Below, in pieces: positions 20,070 to 30,804 of a DNA stretch of 64,000 nucleotides. Positions within the stretch are counted from its first letter, which is position 1. Every line of letters starts with the position of its first letter. The stretch is taken from positions 62,001 through 126,000 of the forward strand of contig JAQBRR010000001.1 of NCBI GenBank assembly GCA_028286365.1, in the 5' to 3' direction. The DNA is from Candidatus Saccharimonadota bacterium. GTDB taxonomy: Bacteria; Patescibacteriota; Saccharimonadia; Saccharimonadales; Saccharimonadaceae. Position numbers and translations under genes: made by a program. The notes below the pieces were generated by a model. The model was given only the letters and a program-made list of their open reading frames with translations, was not told the origin of the DNA and did no database searches.

Positions 20070-22598
20070 TTAGAGTTCACCCCAGTTTTTGCCAATCGAG
20101 ACGTCAACTTTTAGTTTAATGCCGAGTTCGGGAGCAATGTTTTCCATGACAGATTTGAGCAACTCAGCAATTTTATCAGCATTTTCAGCTGGCGCTTCAA
20201 CCAAAATACTATCGTGAACTTGCAGAATTTGCTCACCCATACCATTCAACTGATTATCAACTTTGATCATCGCAAGTTTCATAAGATCTGCTTCAGTTCC
20301 CTGGATCGGCATATTGGCAGCGGCACGTTCAGCCCCCTGTCGTACCATAAAGTTACTACTCAGAATATCCGGCGTAGGACGACGACGACCAAAATACGTC
20401 TGTACATATCCATCAGTTCGAGCATGTGTGAGTGTGTCGTCAATGTACTTTCGAATTGGCGAACGTAACTCAAAGTAACGATCGATAAATTTCTTTGCCT
20501 CGACGAAATTCATACCAGTTGCAGCACTTAGTCCGTGAGGGCTCATGCCATACAAAACACCAAAATTAATTACCTTGGCATCACGGCGTTGGCGCTTAGT
20601 GACGTTATCCATTGGAATACCGTAAACCTCACTTGCGGTCTTAGTGTGAATATCAACGTCACCGTTAAAGTCATTAATCATCTCACTATCACCAGCGAGT
20701 ATTGCTGCAAGGCGAAGTTCAAATTGTGAATAATCGGCACTAATAAATACTTTGTCACCTTCTGGAATGAACGCCTCTCGAATCTTGCGCCCGAGATCAG
20801 TCCGAACGGGAATATTTTGAAGATTTGGGTTGGTGCTACTCAGTCGCCCTGTTGCTGCGACGTCTTGATTAAATGTTGTATGAATGCGACCATGACTATC
20901 AGCCACTTCTGGTAATGTGTCAACGTAGGTATTTTTTAATTTCGCGAGTTCGCGGGTACGTTCAATAAGTTCGATAATTGGGTGCTGGCCTCGCAGTTTA
21001 TCAAGTTCTTTTTGGCCAGTGCTATACCCTGTTTTACCTTTTTTGATACCCGTAGTCGGTAGTTGTAATTTTGTAAATAAGACTTCGGATAATTGTGCAG
21101 GGCTTGCGATATTAAAATCGTAGCCGGCCATCGCATACATTTCTTGTTCGAGCTGTACGTGTTCATCACCTAACTCTTTGCTCATTTTCGTAAGTAGTTC
21201 TGGATCAATTTTTATACCTTGATGTTCCATCAAAAACAAAACGTATATGAGTGGAAAATCAAATCGCTTCGTAATATCAGCAATCTGCTCATGTGACTTA
21301 AACGCTTCAACTTGCCAGCCATAAATTTGACGTGCAGCCGCAACCTGAGAGGTCGGAGTCGTCAGTTCACCACCAACCAGACCACTCAAACTTCGATCAC
21401 GGCGGAGCGGATCGAGTAAAAATGCTGCTTGGCGAATATCGTGTATATCATCGAAGTGTACAGACACATTGTGATCCGCAAGATCGTGATATAGCTGTTT
21501 GATGTCATATGATACGACCGTACCAAACTCGATTGCTCTCCAAAAACTAGTATCAATTGTATCTATTTTGGTATGCGATACATGGGTAGAATCAAAGGCT
21601 ACCCACAACTCGTCGCCCTCGACATGAATGATCATCGGTCCGTCGATAGAGACGGTATCTGGCCATGGATTTTCCTTTAAAGTTACTTCTTCTGATTCAT
21701 GAAAATAGAGTGATGTATCGACAATTTCCTGCATATGTTTAGGCAGACGCTTAAGAAGCGAATGGAATTCGAGTTCTCGTAGTTTTGCGGCAACTGCCGG
21801 CAGATCTGTATTGTTAATGTCGGCTGCCTTCCAATTAAATTCAACCGGTACATCACAAAAAATTCGCGCAAGTTGCTGACTCATATAGGCATTGGTCTTG
21901 TCATCAATCAAATATTGCTTCTGTGCGCCTTTTAGCTCGTCAATGTGAGCATAGATGCCATCAAGATTGTCATACTTCGTTAGTAAACTTTCCGCAGCTT
22001 TAGGGCCAATCTTGCGAACACCAGGAATATTATCACTTGTGTCACCAACCAAAGCTTTGTAATCAATAAACTGGTCAACACGCACGCCATATTTAGCAAA
22101 GAATGCATCGTCGTCAAAGTATATAAGCTCACTGCCCTTTTTAGTTATATAAACCTTGGTTGAAGGCGAAATCAGCTGCATCATATCGTAATCACCAGTC
22201 ACGATACAAGTTTCAATCCCCTTATCAGCGGCTTCAAGCGCGACAGTGCCCATAATGTCATCAGCTTCGTATTGATCAAGTTCATAAAGCGGCCATCCGA
22301 AACTCTCAAGAAGTGCATGCAGAATTGGTAGTTGCGCGTAAAAATCGTCAGGTGGTTTTGTTCGCCCTGCTTTATACTCGGCAAAGATTTCACTACGCTT
22401 TGCTGTGGAAGTTCCACGAATATCCCAGGCAATTGCAATATAGTCTGGTTCAAGTTTTTTAATAACTTCAATCGCAATACTCGCAAACCCGAATACCCCA
22501 CCAGTTGGCGTGCCGTCGGACAAACTCAATCCGGGCATTGCAAAATACCCGCGGTAAAACACAGACATTCCATCAATTAACACCAGGCGTTTACTCAT
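20070..22598 (-). CDS. polA: DNA polymerase I
   Basis: FEN domain (LIDGMSVFYRGYFAM), polymerase motifs DYSQFELRLAAILAGD, RRDAKVINFGVLYGMSPHGL, LQVHDSILVEAP. Confidence 0.96.
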   Translation of the reverse strand: MSKRLVLIDGMSVFYRGYFAMPGLSLSDGTPTGGVFGFASIAIEVIKKLEPDYIAIAWDIRGTSTAKRSEIFAEYKAGRTKPPDDFYAQLPILHALLESFGWPLYELDQYEADDIMGTVALEAADKGIETCIVTGDYDMMQLISPSTKVYITKKGSELIYFDDDAFFAKYGVRVDQFIDYKALVGDTSDNIPGVRKIGPKAAESLLTKYDNLDGIYAHIDELKGAQKQYLIDDKTNAYMSQQLARIFCDVPVEFNWKAADINNTDLPAVAAKLRELEFHSLLKRLPKHMQEIVDTSLYFHESEEVTLKENPWPDTVSIDGPMIIHVEGDELWVAFDSTHVSHTKIDTIDTSFWRAIEFGTVVSYDIKQLYHDLADHNVSVHFDDIHDIRQAAFLLDPLRRDRSLSGLVGGELTTPTSQVAAARQIYGWQVEAFKSHEQIADITKRFDFPLIYVLFLMEHQGIKIDPELLTKMSKELGDEHVQLEQEMYAMAGYDFNIASPAQLSEVLFTKLQLPTTGIKKGKTGYSTGQKELDKLRGQHPIIELIERTRELAKLKNTYVDTLPEVADSHGRIHTTFNQDVAATGRLSSTNPNLQNIPVRTDLGRKIREAFIPEGDKVFISADYSQFELRLAAILAGDSEMINDFNGDVDIHTKTASEVYGIPMDNVTKRQRRDAKVINFGVLYGMSPHGLSAATGMNFVEAKKFIDRYFELRSPIRKYIDDTLTHARTDGYVQTYFGRRRPTPDILSSNFMVRQGAERAAANMPIQGTEADLMKLAMIKVDNQLNGMGEQILQVHDSILVEAPAENADKIAELLKSVMENIAPELGIKLKVDVSIGKNWGEL

Positions 22599-22647
22599 GG
22601 TATAAGTATACCTTAATCATGAATTATTATCTGTTACAATAGATCTT

Positions 22648-23217
22648 ATGACACATCGCGAAAACGTAAAAATCATTGCATTTGTCGGCCTCACTGGCTC
22701 CGGTAAAAGTGCAGCCGTCGAGTATTTAACCGACAAAGGCTACCCGAAAGTCTATTTTGGCGGTGTTATCTACTCAGCTATGGAAAAAGCCGGTATTCCG
22801 ATTGGCGAAGAGAATGAAAAGACGTTTCGTGTTGAAATTCGCGAACGTGAGGGCGAAGATTTCATCGTACGAGAAATCATTAAGCAGATCAACGAACTCA
22901 TTGATGCAGGGCAAAAACGCATCATTGCCGACGGCATTTATAGCTGGGATGAGTACAAAGCAATGAAGCAAGAATTCCATAGTGAGCTTGATGTTGTGGC
23001 TATCATCACGCCCAAACACCTCCGTTACCACCGACTACTGACTCGTAGCGAGCGTCCTCAGACAGAGGCAATTTCAATTGAACGTGATCACACCGAAATC
23101 GAGACAATCGATAAAGGCGGCCCAATCGCAATGGCTGACTACTTCGTCATCAATGATGGCGACAAAGAAAAATTGCACCGTAACATCGATGCAATTGTTT
23201 CCGAAATCGACTTTTAG
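22648..23217 (+). CDS. P-loop kinase, dephospho-CoA kinase/nucleotide kinase-like
   Basis: IIAFVGLTGSGKSAAVEYL Walker A; DGIYSWDEY; TACAAT 7 nt before ATG. Confidence 0.75.
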   Translation: MTHRENVKIIAFVGLTGSGKSAAVEYLTDKGYPKVYFGGVIYSAMEKAGIPIGEENEKTFRVEIREREGEDFIVREIIKQINELIDAGQKRIIADGIYSWDEYKAMKQEFHSELDVVAIITPKHLRYHRLLTRSERPQTEAISIERDHTEIETIDKGGPIAMADYFVINDGDKEKLHRNIDAIVSEIDF

Positions 23218-23221
23218 CCGT

Positions 23222-24250
23222 CTATCCTAGATATTCGTGCAGCTTCTTGGCGTCTTTGTGCTTACGAAGCTTGGCAAGAGCCTTAGCCTCAATTTGACGA
23301 ATACGCTCACGAGTAACCGCAAACTCTTGGCCAACTTCTTCTAACGTGTGTGACTTACCATTTTCAAGTCCGAAGCGCATCTTCACAATCTTTTGTTCAC
23401 GATCACTTAGCGTCGAAAGGATTGATTGCACTTGTTCTTTCAAAAGTTGAGATGTGGCTGACTCTTCTGGAGTTGTCCCATCTTCGTCCTCAATGAAATC
23501 ACCGAGTACTGAATCTTCGTCCTCGCCATCACGACCGACACCTGCATCAAGTGAGGTAATATCCTGTTTGATCTTGATAACGTATTCAACCTTATCTGGT
23601 TCCATCTCAAGTTCTTTGGCAAGCTCTTCAATGGTTGGCTCACGGTTAAGTTCCTGAGTCATGCGACGTTGAGTACGGAGCAACTTGTTAATTGTCTCAA
23701 CCATGTGCACTGGAATACGAATCGTTCGCGCTTGGTCAGCGATCGCACGCGTAATTGCTTGGCGAATCCACCAGGTGGCGTACGTAGAAAATTTGAAACC
23801 TTTGTCTGGATCGAATTTCTCAACTGCACGAAGTAGTCCTGTGTTACCTTCTTGAATGAGATCAAGAAAATCAAGTCCACGACCACTGTAACGTTTAGCA
23901 ATTGATACAACGAGGCGCATGTTCGCTTCGGCCATCTTATCCTTGGCTTTCTTTTCACCAGCAACAACGCGCTTAGCAAGCGCAAGTTCTTCCTCAGAAT
24001 TTAGGAGTGGAATTTTACCGATTTCGCGTAGATACAAACGAACGCTGTCATCACTGGCATCGTCAAAGTATTGGCCTTGGTTCAGGACATCTTCGTCGTC
24101 CTCTTCTTCATCTTCTAATTCTTCAAGAGCTGGTTCTTCAATATCACCTAGTGGAAGCGCTGCATCATCAACAATAAGCGCAGTATCGAGTACTTCTTCG
24201 TCAGCAATATCATCTATTTTTGGTGTATCATTTTTTTTACTTTTTGGCAC
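23222..24250 (-). CDS. rpoD: Primary RNA polymerase sigma factor
   Basis: [45 protein letters not shown]-like region, [27 protein letters not shown], region 4 [29 protein letters not shown]. Confidence 0.97.
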   Translation of the reverse strand: MPKSKKNDTPKIDDIADEEVLDTALIVDDAALPLGDIEEPALEELEDEEEDDEDVLNQGQYFDDASDDSVRLYLREIGKIPLLNSEEELALAKRVVAGEKKAKDKMAEANMRLVVSIAKRYSGRGLDFLDLIQEGNTGLLRAVEKFDPDKGFKFSTYATWWIRQAITRAIADQARTIRIPVHMVETINKLLRTQRRMTQELNREPTIEELAKELEMEPDKVEYVIKIKQDITSLDAGVGRDGEDEDSVLGDFIEDEDGTTPEESATSQLLKEQVQSILSTLSDREQKIVKMRFGLENGKSHTLEEVGQEFAVTRERIRQIEAKALAKLRKHKDAKKLHEYLG

Positions 24251-25997
24251 TTTGTATCTCCTTTATAAGATCGTTAATGCGAGAGCGGATTTCGCTAGCT
24301 TTGGCATCATCGCCCATCGTCTCTGCATCCCGTAACTGTTCGGTTAATATATCTTTTTGCTTTTGCTTATGTTCTGTTGTAACTTGGCGGAGCAATCGAG
24401 CTGTTTCAAAGTAACGATCTTGGTCGTTCCAATCAGCATAACGAGCGTCGGCCTTCAGTACTAATATTTTTACATAGGTATCGTACTTTTGCAACCCCTT
24501 AGGGGTATCGTCAATCGCTTTTCCACCGTGATCAATCAGATATTTCACAACTGCTTGACGTTCCTCGCCCGCAAATGTTTCGACGATAACGTCCTGAAAA
24601 AGTTCATGAGTTGCTGCATCTATGAGTGCGAGCGCGAGCAAATTATCTTGGTACGATAATTCATCGTATATCGTTTCACGTGCTGTTTGTACGACTTGCT
24701 TGAGAGCTGGTTGTTCAGCTATTTCGTCTTTTAATTGAGACATTCGTTCCGTTAAGTTAGTTGCAATACCACCAATTTTATCAGCGACGAGTTTAATATA
24801 CTGCTGCTTGACCGTGCTGTTTTGCAATAATCGAATGACACGAAGCGCCGCATCAGTAAACTTTGCCTTACCCGGAACCGTGCTCATATCCTCACGCGCT
24901 TCGTATTGATCAAGCAGCCAATCGATCACAGGTCTTGAATTATTAATTGCCTGCTGCCAAAGTTCAGGATCTTTTTGAATAAGTTCATCAGGATCTTTAG
25001 CGCCACCACCTAGCGATATAATAGTTAGCTCAACACCAGTTTGCTCAGCAATAGGAATAGCCCGTTCAGTTGCCGCAAGTCCCGCCTTGTCCCCATCAAA
25101 AGCCAACCGTACATTCTCGCTCAGACGTTTCAGGGCCCGCAAATGGTATTCAGTCATGGCAGTACCAGCTGTGGCGACCACTCCTGTTATACCGACCTGG
25201 TGGCTACTAATCACATCAAGATTACCTTCAACAATCACTGCGTAATCGTTTTTGCGTATCGCCTCTTTGGCTTGACTCAGACCAAATACATGACGGCTTT
25301 TGTCATATAAAATTGTCTGCGGCGTATTCAAATATTTCGGTGATTTAGGGTCATCATCAGTCAGCGTCCGCGCCGTAAATCCTATGACCTGCCCTACACT
25401 GTCCATCAGCGGCACCGTCATGCGTCCGCGGAACATATCAGTGGCATATTGATTCGTGAGTCCCGCTTCGCTGAGATCTTTTTTTGTAAAACCTTTTTTC
25501 TCTAGAAACTGTACAAGCGCATCACCGCTCGTTGGTGCATAGCCAACTCTAAAATCCGTCACAATTTGCTTACTAAGACCACGCTTTTTAAAGACATACT
25601 CAACTGCGTGTGGATTTTTTATAAGACTTTGTTGATAATAGTCAGCAGCTAAGTTAAGTGCTTTTAAAAGGCGCTTTTTCTTTTCAGCCAATTCCTTACC
25701 GCCGTTATCGTCATAAACCTCTAGTTCAACACCAGCTTTACGCGCCAAGTGTTCGAGAGCTTGCCTAAAATCAACACCCTCAACTTCCATAATAAAGGTA
25801 AAGATGTCACCACCGCGTCCCGACGAGAAGTCATGCCAGATATGTTTATCTGGGCTGACGACAAAACTTGGTGTCTTTTCACCAGAGAACGGGCTGAGGC
25901 CTTTGAAGTTACGTCCTGCGCGTTTGAGTTGCACATATTCACCAATCACATCCTCAATGTTAAGTCGTGATCGTACTTCCTCTTTCGCATCCTGCAT
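24237..25997 (-). CDS. dnaG: DNA primase (zinc-binding motif degenerate)
   Basis: [74 protein letters not shown]...[11 protein letters not shown]; overlaps rpoD. Confidence 0.95.
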   Translation of the reverse strand: MQDAKEEVRSRLNIEDVIGEYVQLKRAGRNFKGLSPFSGEKTPSFVVSPDKHIWHDFSSGRGGDIFTFIMEVEGVDFRQALEHLARKAGVELEVYDDNGGKELAEKKKRLLKALNLAADYYQQSLIKNPHAVEYVFKKRGLSKQIVTDFRVGYAPTSGDALVQFLEKKGFTKKDLSEAGLTNQYATDMFRGRMTVPLMDSVGQVIGFTARTLTDDDPKSPKYLNTPQTILYDKSRHVFGLSQAKEAIRKNDYAVIVEGNLDVISSHQVGITGVVATAGTAMTEYHLRALKRLSENVRLAFDGDKAGLAATERAIPIAEQTGVELTIISLGGGAKDPDELIQKDPELWQQAINNSRPVIDWLLDQYEAREDMSTVPGKAKFTDAALRVIRLLQNSTVKQQYIKLVADKIGGIATNLTERMSQLKDEIAEQPALKQVVQTARETIYDELSYQDNLLALALIDAATHELFQDVIVETFAGEERQAVVKYLIDHGGKAIDDTPKGLQKYDTYVKILVLKADARYADWNDQDRYFETARLLRQVTTEHKQKQKDILTEQLRDAETMGDDAKASEIRSRINDLIKEIQSAKK

Positions 25998-26052
25998 GCT
26001 TTTAGTATACCACCCTTTACCTCTGTTATAGCTTGTGCTTAAATAGAGGAAT

Positions 26053-26706
26053 ATGGATCCAAACCAACCACAGCCTCCTTTCGAGTCGCAGCCAGTCCAG
26101 CCTGAGGCACCCCTTTCAGTTGACTACCTGAATCAAATTGCACCGCAAGCACCTAAGCGAAAAATTCCGCTTACGCGAAAGCAGATGATAGTCGCAGGGA
26201 TACTTGGTGGCGCCTTTATTATTGTTATGATTCTTGTTATTGCCGTTGGACTTGGTGGCGGTGGTACCAAGAAGCAACTTGAGCAACTCGCAGCGCGACT
26301 CCAAAGTACACAAACTATCGTGACCGCGGCAGATAGCGAGCTTAATGATAGTCAACTACGAGCACTTAATAGCAACTTGAATATTTATCTGACGAACACT
26401 AATCGTGATATCGCAGCACCCCTATTAAAAGATGGTATCGACGTCACCAAACTTGATAGTAGCATTGTCGCAAGTGAGTCTGGTGCTGATGTTACAGCTC
26501 GTTTAGAAGACGCCCGTCTGAACGCAGTTTACGATAGTACGTACGCTCGTGAAATCGCCTATCGCCTCGCAACAATTGTCTCATTGATGCGTCAAATCAA
26601 TAGCTCAACAAGTAACCAGGACCTCAAGACATTCCTAGCAGGTGCCTACACTAATCTACAGCCAACACAAAAAGCTTTCGAAGATTTTGATGCCGCCAAT
26701 GGCTAA
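26053..26706 (+). CDS. Single-TM protein of unknown function
   Basis: Pro/Gln-rich N-terminus, TM MIVAGILGGAFIIVMILVIAVGLGGGG. Confidence 0.6.
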   Translation: MDPNQPQPPFESQPVQPEAPLSVDYLNQIAPQAPKRKIPLTRKQMIVAGILGGAFIIVMILVIAVGLGGGGTKKQLEQLAARLQSTQTIVTAADSELNDSQLRALNSNLNIYLTNTNRDIAAPLLKDGIDVTKLDSSIVASESGADVTARLEDARLNAVYDSTYAREIAYRLATIVSLMRQINSSTSNQDLKTFLAGAYTNLQPTQKAFEDFDAANG

Positions 26707-27041
26707 GCAACTAAATCGTAACTAATCTGAACCATACTACGAAACTCGTCGTCTGGCACTTGCCCAGTGAGAATAATCGTATTCCAGTGTTTTTTGCTGA
26801 GGTGATAGCCAGGTAGTACTGTTTCGTATGTCTCACGTAAGCGCTCAGCAAGTTGCGGGTCGCACTTTAAACTGATGCGTAGTGGCTTAGAGTCGTCTTG
26901 GATAATCGCAAACATCTTGCCGCCGCCTGTTTCGCTGTGACCTATTTTATAAACAGACGTACCTTCACCGAATGGAAAGTCCAACCACGTATTTGGAAAA
27001 GTTAGTAAATAATCGTGTAGTTCAGTATGTGTCATAACCAT
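26703..27041 (-). CDS. MmcQ/YjbR family protein
   Basis: LLTFPNTWLDFPFGEGTSVYKIG...MFAIIQ...ISLKCDPQLAERLRETYETVLPGYHLSKKHWNTIIL. Confidence 0.85.
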   Translation of the reverse strand: MVMTHTELHDYLLTFPNTWLDFPFGEGTSVYKIGHSETGGGKMFAIIQDDSKPLRISLKCDPQLAERLRETYETVLPGYHLSKKHWNTIILTGQVPDDEFRSMVQISYDLVA

Positions 27042-27043
27042 AT

Positions 27044-28273
27044 CTATAGTTTACTATACGGTGCCTGTAACTTGCTCATTGTAGAACTCCACTGTAAGCG
27101 CTGTAAGATACCAGTTAACTGTTCGGCCGTAGCGGGTTTCGTAATTTTGTTCGAGTCATTTGTTCCGACAACACCAAATTGGAAGGAGATGTTCAGTTTG
27201 GTGAGCCCCTCTCTCTGAGCCTCCACCAGACACGTATCATGATAAGCCTCGCACTTTTCACCGAGAGCCAACCACTTTTTCACCATCGCCTTATCATCAT
27301 TATTCGTTTTGATAACTACCTGTATAGCAGCCGAACGTACCACCTCTGCTGTATCCTGTTGATCAAACATGAAATTACCCATTGAATAGACAATCAAATG
27401 ACCCTTATAGCTTTCGGTATTCTGAATCCAGTGCGGGTGATCTCCCAGCACAACATCTGCCCCACCATCGATGAGACTACGATAAAAGTCAGTTTTCAGT
27501 TGGTCTGGCGCTGGCTGATATTCGACGCCCATGTGAGGCATCGCAATCACTGGCATGAGTTTGCTATAAGGCTCCATAACCGCCACTGCATCAGGTAGAG
27601 GAATACGAAAAACTCCATGATAGCCGCACATCGCAATTGGTAACTTGCCCTTACTTGTCGACTGATCATCGTTAGTAACCGTTACAGGTACACTAATCAC
27701 ATCACACAGATCATCGAGCGCTCTTGGGTCATAGTGTCCAAAATATTGAATCCCATTTTTTTCTAAGTTTGCTTTTGTCTCGTTAAAGCCATCAATGCCT
27801 TGATTATCGGTGTGATTATTTGCGAGAGTAAAGGCAGTGAACCATTTTGCAGCCTCAGGCAAATAATCTGGTGAACAGTTAAACTGCAAAAGAGTATCCA
27901 TCTCGGCGGAGGTCATCGTCACGCCAGCCTTTGATGGGCATTCGAGACCGGTGATCCACGCATTATACTGATCTCGATGAAATTCGTTGAGTTGCGAGAA
28001 TGGGTAGGCCGTCTTTAATGGGCTCGCCATAGACCAGTCGTTCATATATCGACCCCAGAATGTATTGCCCATAAAAAGCATATTTGAATAGATACTGACA
28101 GGTTGAACTACTTTAGTAGGTGCCTTTGAGAGACCACCAGTTTTGGCCGGGACGGTAGGTCCGTTATTGTTATATAGCCAGATTATGCCCGTAACTATAG
28201 CCGCCAAAACAAGTACAGCAATAATACTACCCCAAATTCGACCTGCTCGGTGGCGGCGTTTCACCTCTAACAT
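27044..28273 (-). CDS. CapA family protein (PGA_cap metallophosphatase-like)
   Basis: LFMGNTFWGRYM...FTLANNHTDNQG...MPHMGVEYQPAPDQ...VVLGDHPHWIQNTESYKGHLIVYSMGNFMFDQ. Confidence 0.85.
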   Translation of the reverse strand: MLEVKRRHRAGRIWGSIIAVLVLAAIVTGIIWLYNNNGPTVPAKTGGLSKAPTKVVQPVSIYSNMLFMGNTFWGRYMNDWSMASPLKTAYPFSQLNEFHRDQYNAWITGLECPSKAGVTMTSAEMDTLLQFNCSPDYLPEAAKWFTAFTLANNHTDNQGIDGFNETKANLEKNGIQYFGHYDPRALDDLCDVISVPVTVTNDDQSTSKGKLPIAMCGYHGVFRIPLPDAVAVMEPYSKLMPVIAMPHMGVEYQPAPDQLKTDFYRSLIDGGADVVLGDHPHWIQNTESYKGHLIVYSMGNFMFDQQDTAEVVRSAAIQVVIKTNNDDKAMVKKWLALGEKCEAYHDTCLVEAQREGLTKLNISFQFGVVGTNDSNKITKPATAEQLTGILQRLQWSSTMSKLQAPYSKL

Positions 28274-28289
28274 AGTTGTATTGTAGCAC

Positions 28290-28817
28290 TTACTTAAGTT
28301 TTGCTAAGTAATATTTAAGCTCTTCAATACTTCCACGGATATCTCCGAGCGCACGATGCTCTTCAGGTTTAGCAAATTTTTTCTTGAATTTATTTTCAAA
28401 TACAACTTTCCATGCGCTCACATCAAGCATTCGGTAGTGTAGCTTGGCATCGACACGCTTCCACTGCGTTTCAATGAACCGACGATCCATGTGAATCGAA
28501 TTACCTGCAAGTAGAATCGGGACATCTTTTTCAAAATTTTTGTCGACAAACTTTAGTAAGTCATCCTCAACTTGTTCGCTTGATTTTTTTGCACTACGTA
28601 CTTTCTCGGTCAGTCCACTAATTCCGTGTTGATTAATTGACCATTCATTCATCGTTTCTAGTGTGCGATCAGACTGGTGAACAATTTCCTCAAATGTAGC
28701 TAATTCTTTGAACTCCCAATCAGTCACAATCGCTGCAATCTCTAAAATAACGTCCTTGCTCGTATCGAGCCCAGTCATTTCAAGATCAATCCATAATATT
28801 TTTGCCGTTTTAGTCAT
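28290..28817 (-). CDS. orn: Oligoribonuclease
   Basis: ILWIDLEMTGLDTSKDVILEIAAIVTDWEF...GNSIHMDRRFI...YRMLDVSAWK...HRALGDIRGSIEELKYY. Confidence 0.93.
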   Translation of the reverse strand: MTKTAKILWIDLEMTGLDTSKDVILEIAAIVTDWEFKELATFEEIVHQSDRTLETMNEWSINQHGISGLTEKVRSAKKSSEQVEDDLLKFVDKNFEKDVPILLAGNSIHMDRRFIETQWKRVDAKLHYRMLDVSAWKVVFENKFKKKFAKPEEHRALGDIRGSIEELKYYLAKLK

Positions 28818-28831
28818 GGAACCAGTATAAT

Positions 28832-29218
28832 CTATTTCTCAGGAGTAAACGTAAGACTTAGCGAGTTAATACAATAGCGCTGGTCTGTTGGTGTACCAAA
28901 TTTTTCGCCTTCAAAAATGTGTCCTAGATGTCCGCCACACGTAGCGCAAGTTACTTCGGTACGAACCGCACCAAGACTTTTATCCTCGTGGAACTTTACT
29001 TTACCAGGGATCGCATCATAAAAACTCGGCCAACCACAGTGTGCATCGAACTTTTTACCACTTTCAAATAACTGTGTACCGCATGCTGCACAGGAATAGA
29101 TTCCTGGTTTGAATTCTTGATCATACTCACCACTAAACGGTGCTTCAGTGGCTTTATTAAACAGTACATCGTATTGCTCTGAAGTTAATTTGGCTTTGTA
29201 CTTCTTGCCCGTCGCCAT
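28832..29218 (-). CDS. msrB: Peptide-methionine (R)-S-oxide reductase
   Basis: YSCAACGTQLFES...GWPSFYDAI...EVTCATCGGHLGHIFEG...RYCINSLSLTF. Confidence 0.95.
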   Translation of the reverse strand: MATGKKYKAKLTSEQYDVLFNKATEAPFSGEYDQEFKPGIYSCAACGTQLFESGKKFDAHCGWPSFYDAIPGKVKFHEDKSLGAVRTEVTCATCGGHLGHIFEGEKFGTPTDQRYCINSLSLTFTPEK

Positions 29219-29220
29219 GA

Positions 29221-29652
29221 TTACACCTGTTTCTTTTTGTCGAGTCGATCGAGTTTAGCGATATGTATCAACCAATAAATGACAAACGCCGTCGCAACTA
29301 ATGTAATGAGTGATGATAGAATCGCACCCCAACTAAATGCCAAGCCCCCTTTACCGCCTTTACCCGAGGCAACGACAACCCACTTAAGTTGGCTGAGGTC
29401 GATACCACCAATAACAAAACCAACAATAGGGTTAATCAGGCCATCAACGATTTGTTTTACCGCTGCACCTGCGGCAGTTCCGATTGCTAGTCCGACGGCC
29501 AGGCCAACGACACCTTGCTCGCGGACGAAGCCCAAAAATTGACCGAACTGTGTCTTACCAACATTTGCTATAGCAAGTGGTGCAACAAATGACTGTTCCC
29601 TTTTATGAGTCGTATTCAGATTGCGTACTGGCATTTTCTTAGATGTTGGCAT
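29221..29652 (-). CDS. mscL: Large-conductance mechanosensitive channel-like protein
   Basis: FREQGVVGLAVGLAIGTAAGAAVKQIVDGLINPIVGFVIGG plus second TM and charged C-terminus. Confidence 0.78.
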   Translation of the reverse strand: MPTSKKMPVRNLNTTHKREQSFVAPLAIANVGKTQFGQFLGFVREQGVVGLAVGLAIGTAAGAAVKQIVDGLINPIVGFVIGGIDLSQLKWVVVASGKGGKGGLAFSWGAILSSLITLVATAFVIYWLIHIAKLDRLDKKKQV

Positions 29653-29676
29653 AAAAACTCCTTTTACTCTATTGTA

Positions 29677-30765
29677 CTACGCTCGGTGAACCCGAGCCCA
29701 CTGGTCTTTAGCTTTCCTGATACGACCATTGACGAGTCCAACAGACAGCCCCTCTTTCTTACGATCCTCAGCAATCGCTTCATACTCATCGATTGCCATA
29801 TCAATCAGTTCAGTATGAGTGGACAGAATACCAAGACGTCTTCGTTGATCAGATGGCCATAGATGCACGACTATATCCTTTGTAGCCCATAGGCTATTCT
29901 CAACAACTTCAATATCATGAAGTGCATGCGCCATACGTCCACCACGAGCGAGTTCGCGTACAAGACGACTTGGCTCACGGAAGCGGTTACGACGATCCGT
30001 ATCAGGATATTCCCCATCAAGTGGCTGCAAGCTATCATGTGCAGTGTCGAATGCATCGCGTCGCATTGCAAGCATAAAATTTGCATACGATTCAAGTATT
30101 TGTCGTCCCTGTTCAGGCTGATATGAACGCAACATTAGAATATTGTCGTAGGATTCACTAGAACTATACCTGCGAGTAGTTAATTTATTAGCACCAAAAT
30201 TCAACCAAGGACGTTCGTAAATTGCAGCATTAGTATCTACAAATTCTGACCGGGCAAGCACTATGTCTGTATTTAACTGATTTGCTGCCGAAGTGGCATC
30301 ATCCATCTGCTTTGCAAGAGGTGGTTCACCAATAGCACCATCAATCTCAACATATAACTGTTTCACTGCAGTATCAATTAGATTAGTTCGCATTCCATTT
30401 GGTGTTTGAAGCAAAATAAATGAATGTTGATTTGCAAAGCCTACATAATGCGGTATGCCGATTTGATCAAGACATTCTGATGTCACAATTGAATAGCCGT
30501 GACAGTTAGTTGTTTGGTCCTCAGATACATCGTCTGCCGTCACCCAATCAGTACGTTTCTCATACGTATCAAAACGTAGCGTTTGGCGAACAAGGTGAGC
30601 TGTCGCATAGGCTGCCTCTGTTTGATCTTCATATGTTTTTTTAGATATGTCATACGCTGCTTGTATAGTTAAAAACCGAGTTGATTCAAGCAAACTCTCC
30701 GAATCAACACCTGCTTGGGCAATTTCGTGATGTGGGGTCTTTAGATCTGTTGCAAACTCAGGCAT
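29677..30765 (-). CDS. Hypothetical protein with transglutaminase/papain-like core
   Basis: TNCHGYSIVTSECLDQIGIPHYVGFANQHSFILLQTPNGMRTNLID (Cys/His/Asp order as in transglutaminase-like folds); TATAAT 6 nt before ATG. Confidence 0.45.
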   Translation of the reverse strand: MPEFATDLKTPHHEIAQAGVDSESLLESTRFLTIQAAYDISKKTYEDQTEAAYATAHLVRQTLRFDTYEKRTDWVTADDVSEDQTTNCHGYSIVTSECLDQIGIPHYVGFANQHSFILLQTPNGMRTNLIDTAVKQLYVEIDGAIGEPPLAKQMDDATSAANQLNTDIVLARSEFVDTNAAIYERPWLNFGANKLTTRRYSSSESYDNILMLRSYQPEQGRQILESYANFMLAMRRDAFDTAHDSLQPLDGEYPDTDRRNRFREPSRLVRELARGGRMAHALHDIEVVENSLWATKDIVVHLWPSDQRRRLGILSTHTELIDMAIDEYEAIAEDRKKEGLSVGLVNGRIRKAKDQWARVHRA

Positions 30766-30804
30766 AGTAGGATTATACTAGCATATTTTGTCATTTTCGC
30801 AATG

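Noticed and set aside
20214-20729. Short plus-strand ORFs inside polA, and similar antisense ORFs in pnp, groEL, nrdA and valS
   Set aside because: Antisense to strongly conserved coding sequence; no RBS/promoter support; composition reflects codon mirror effects.
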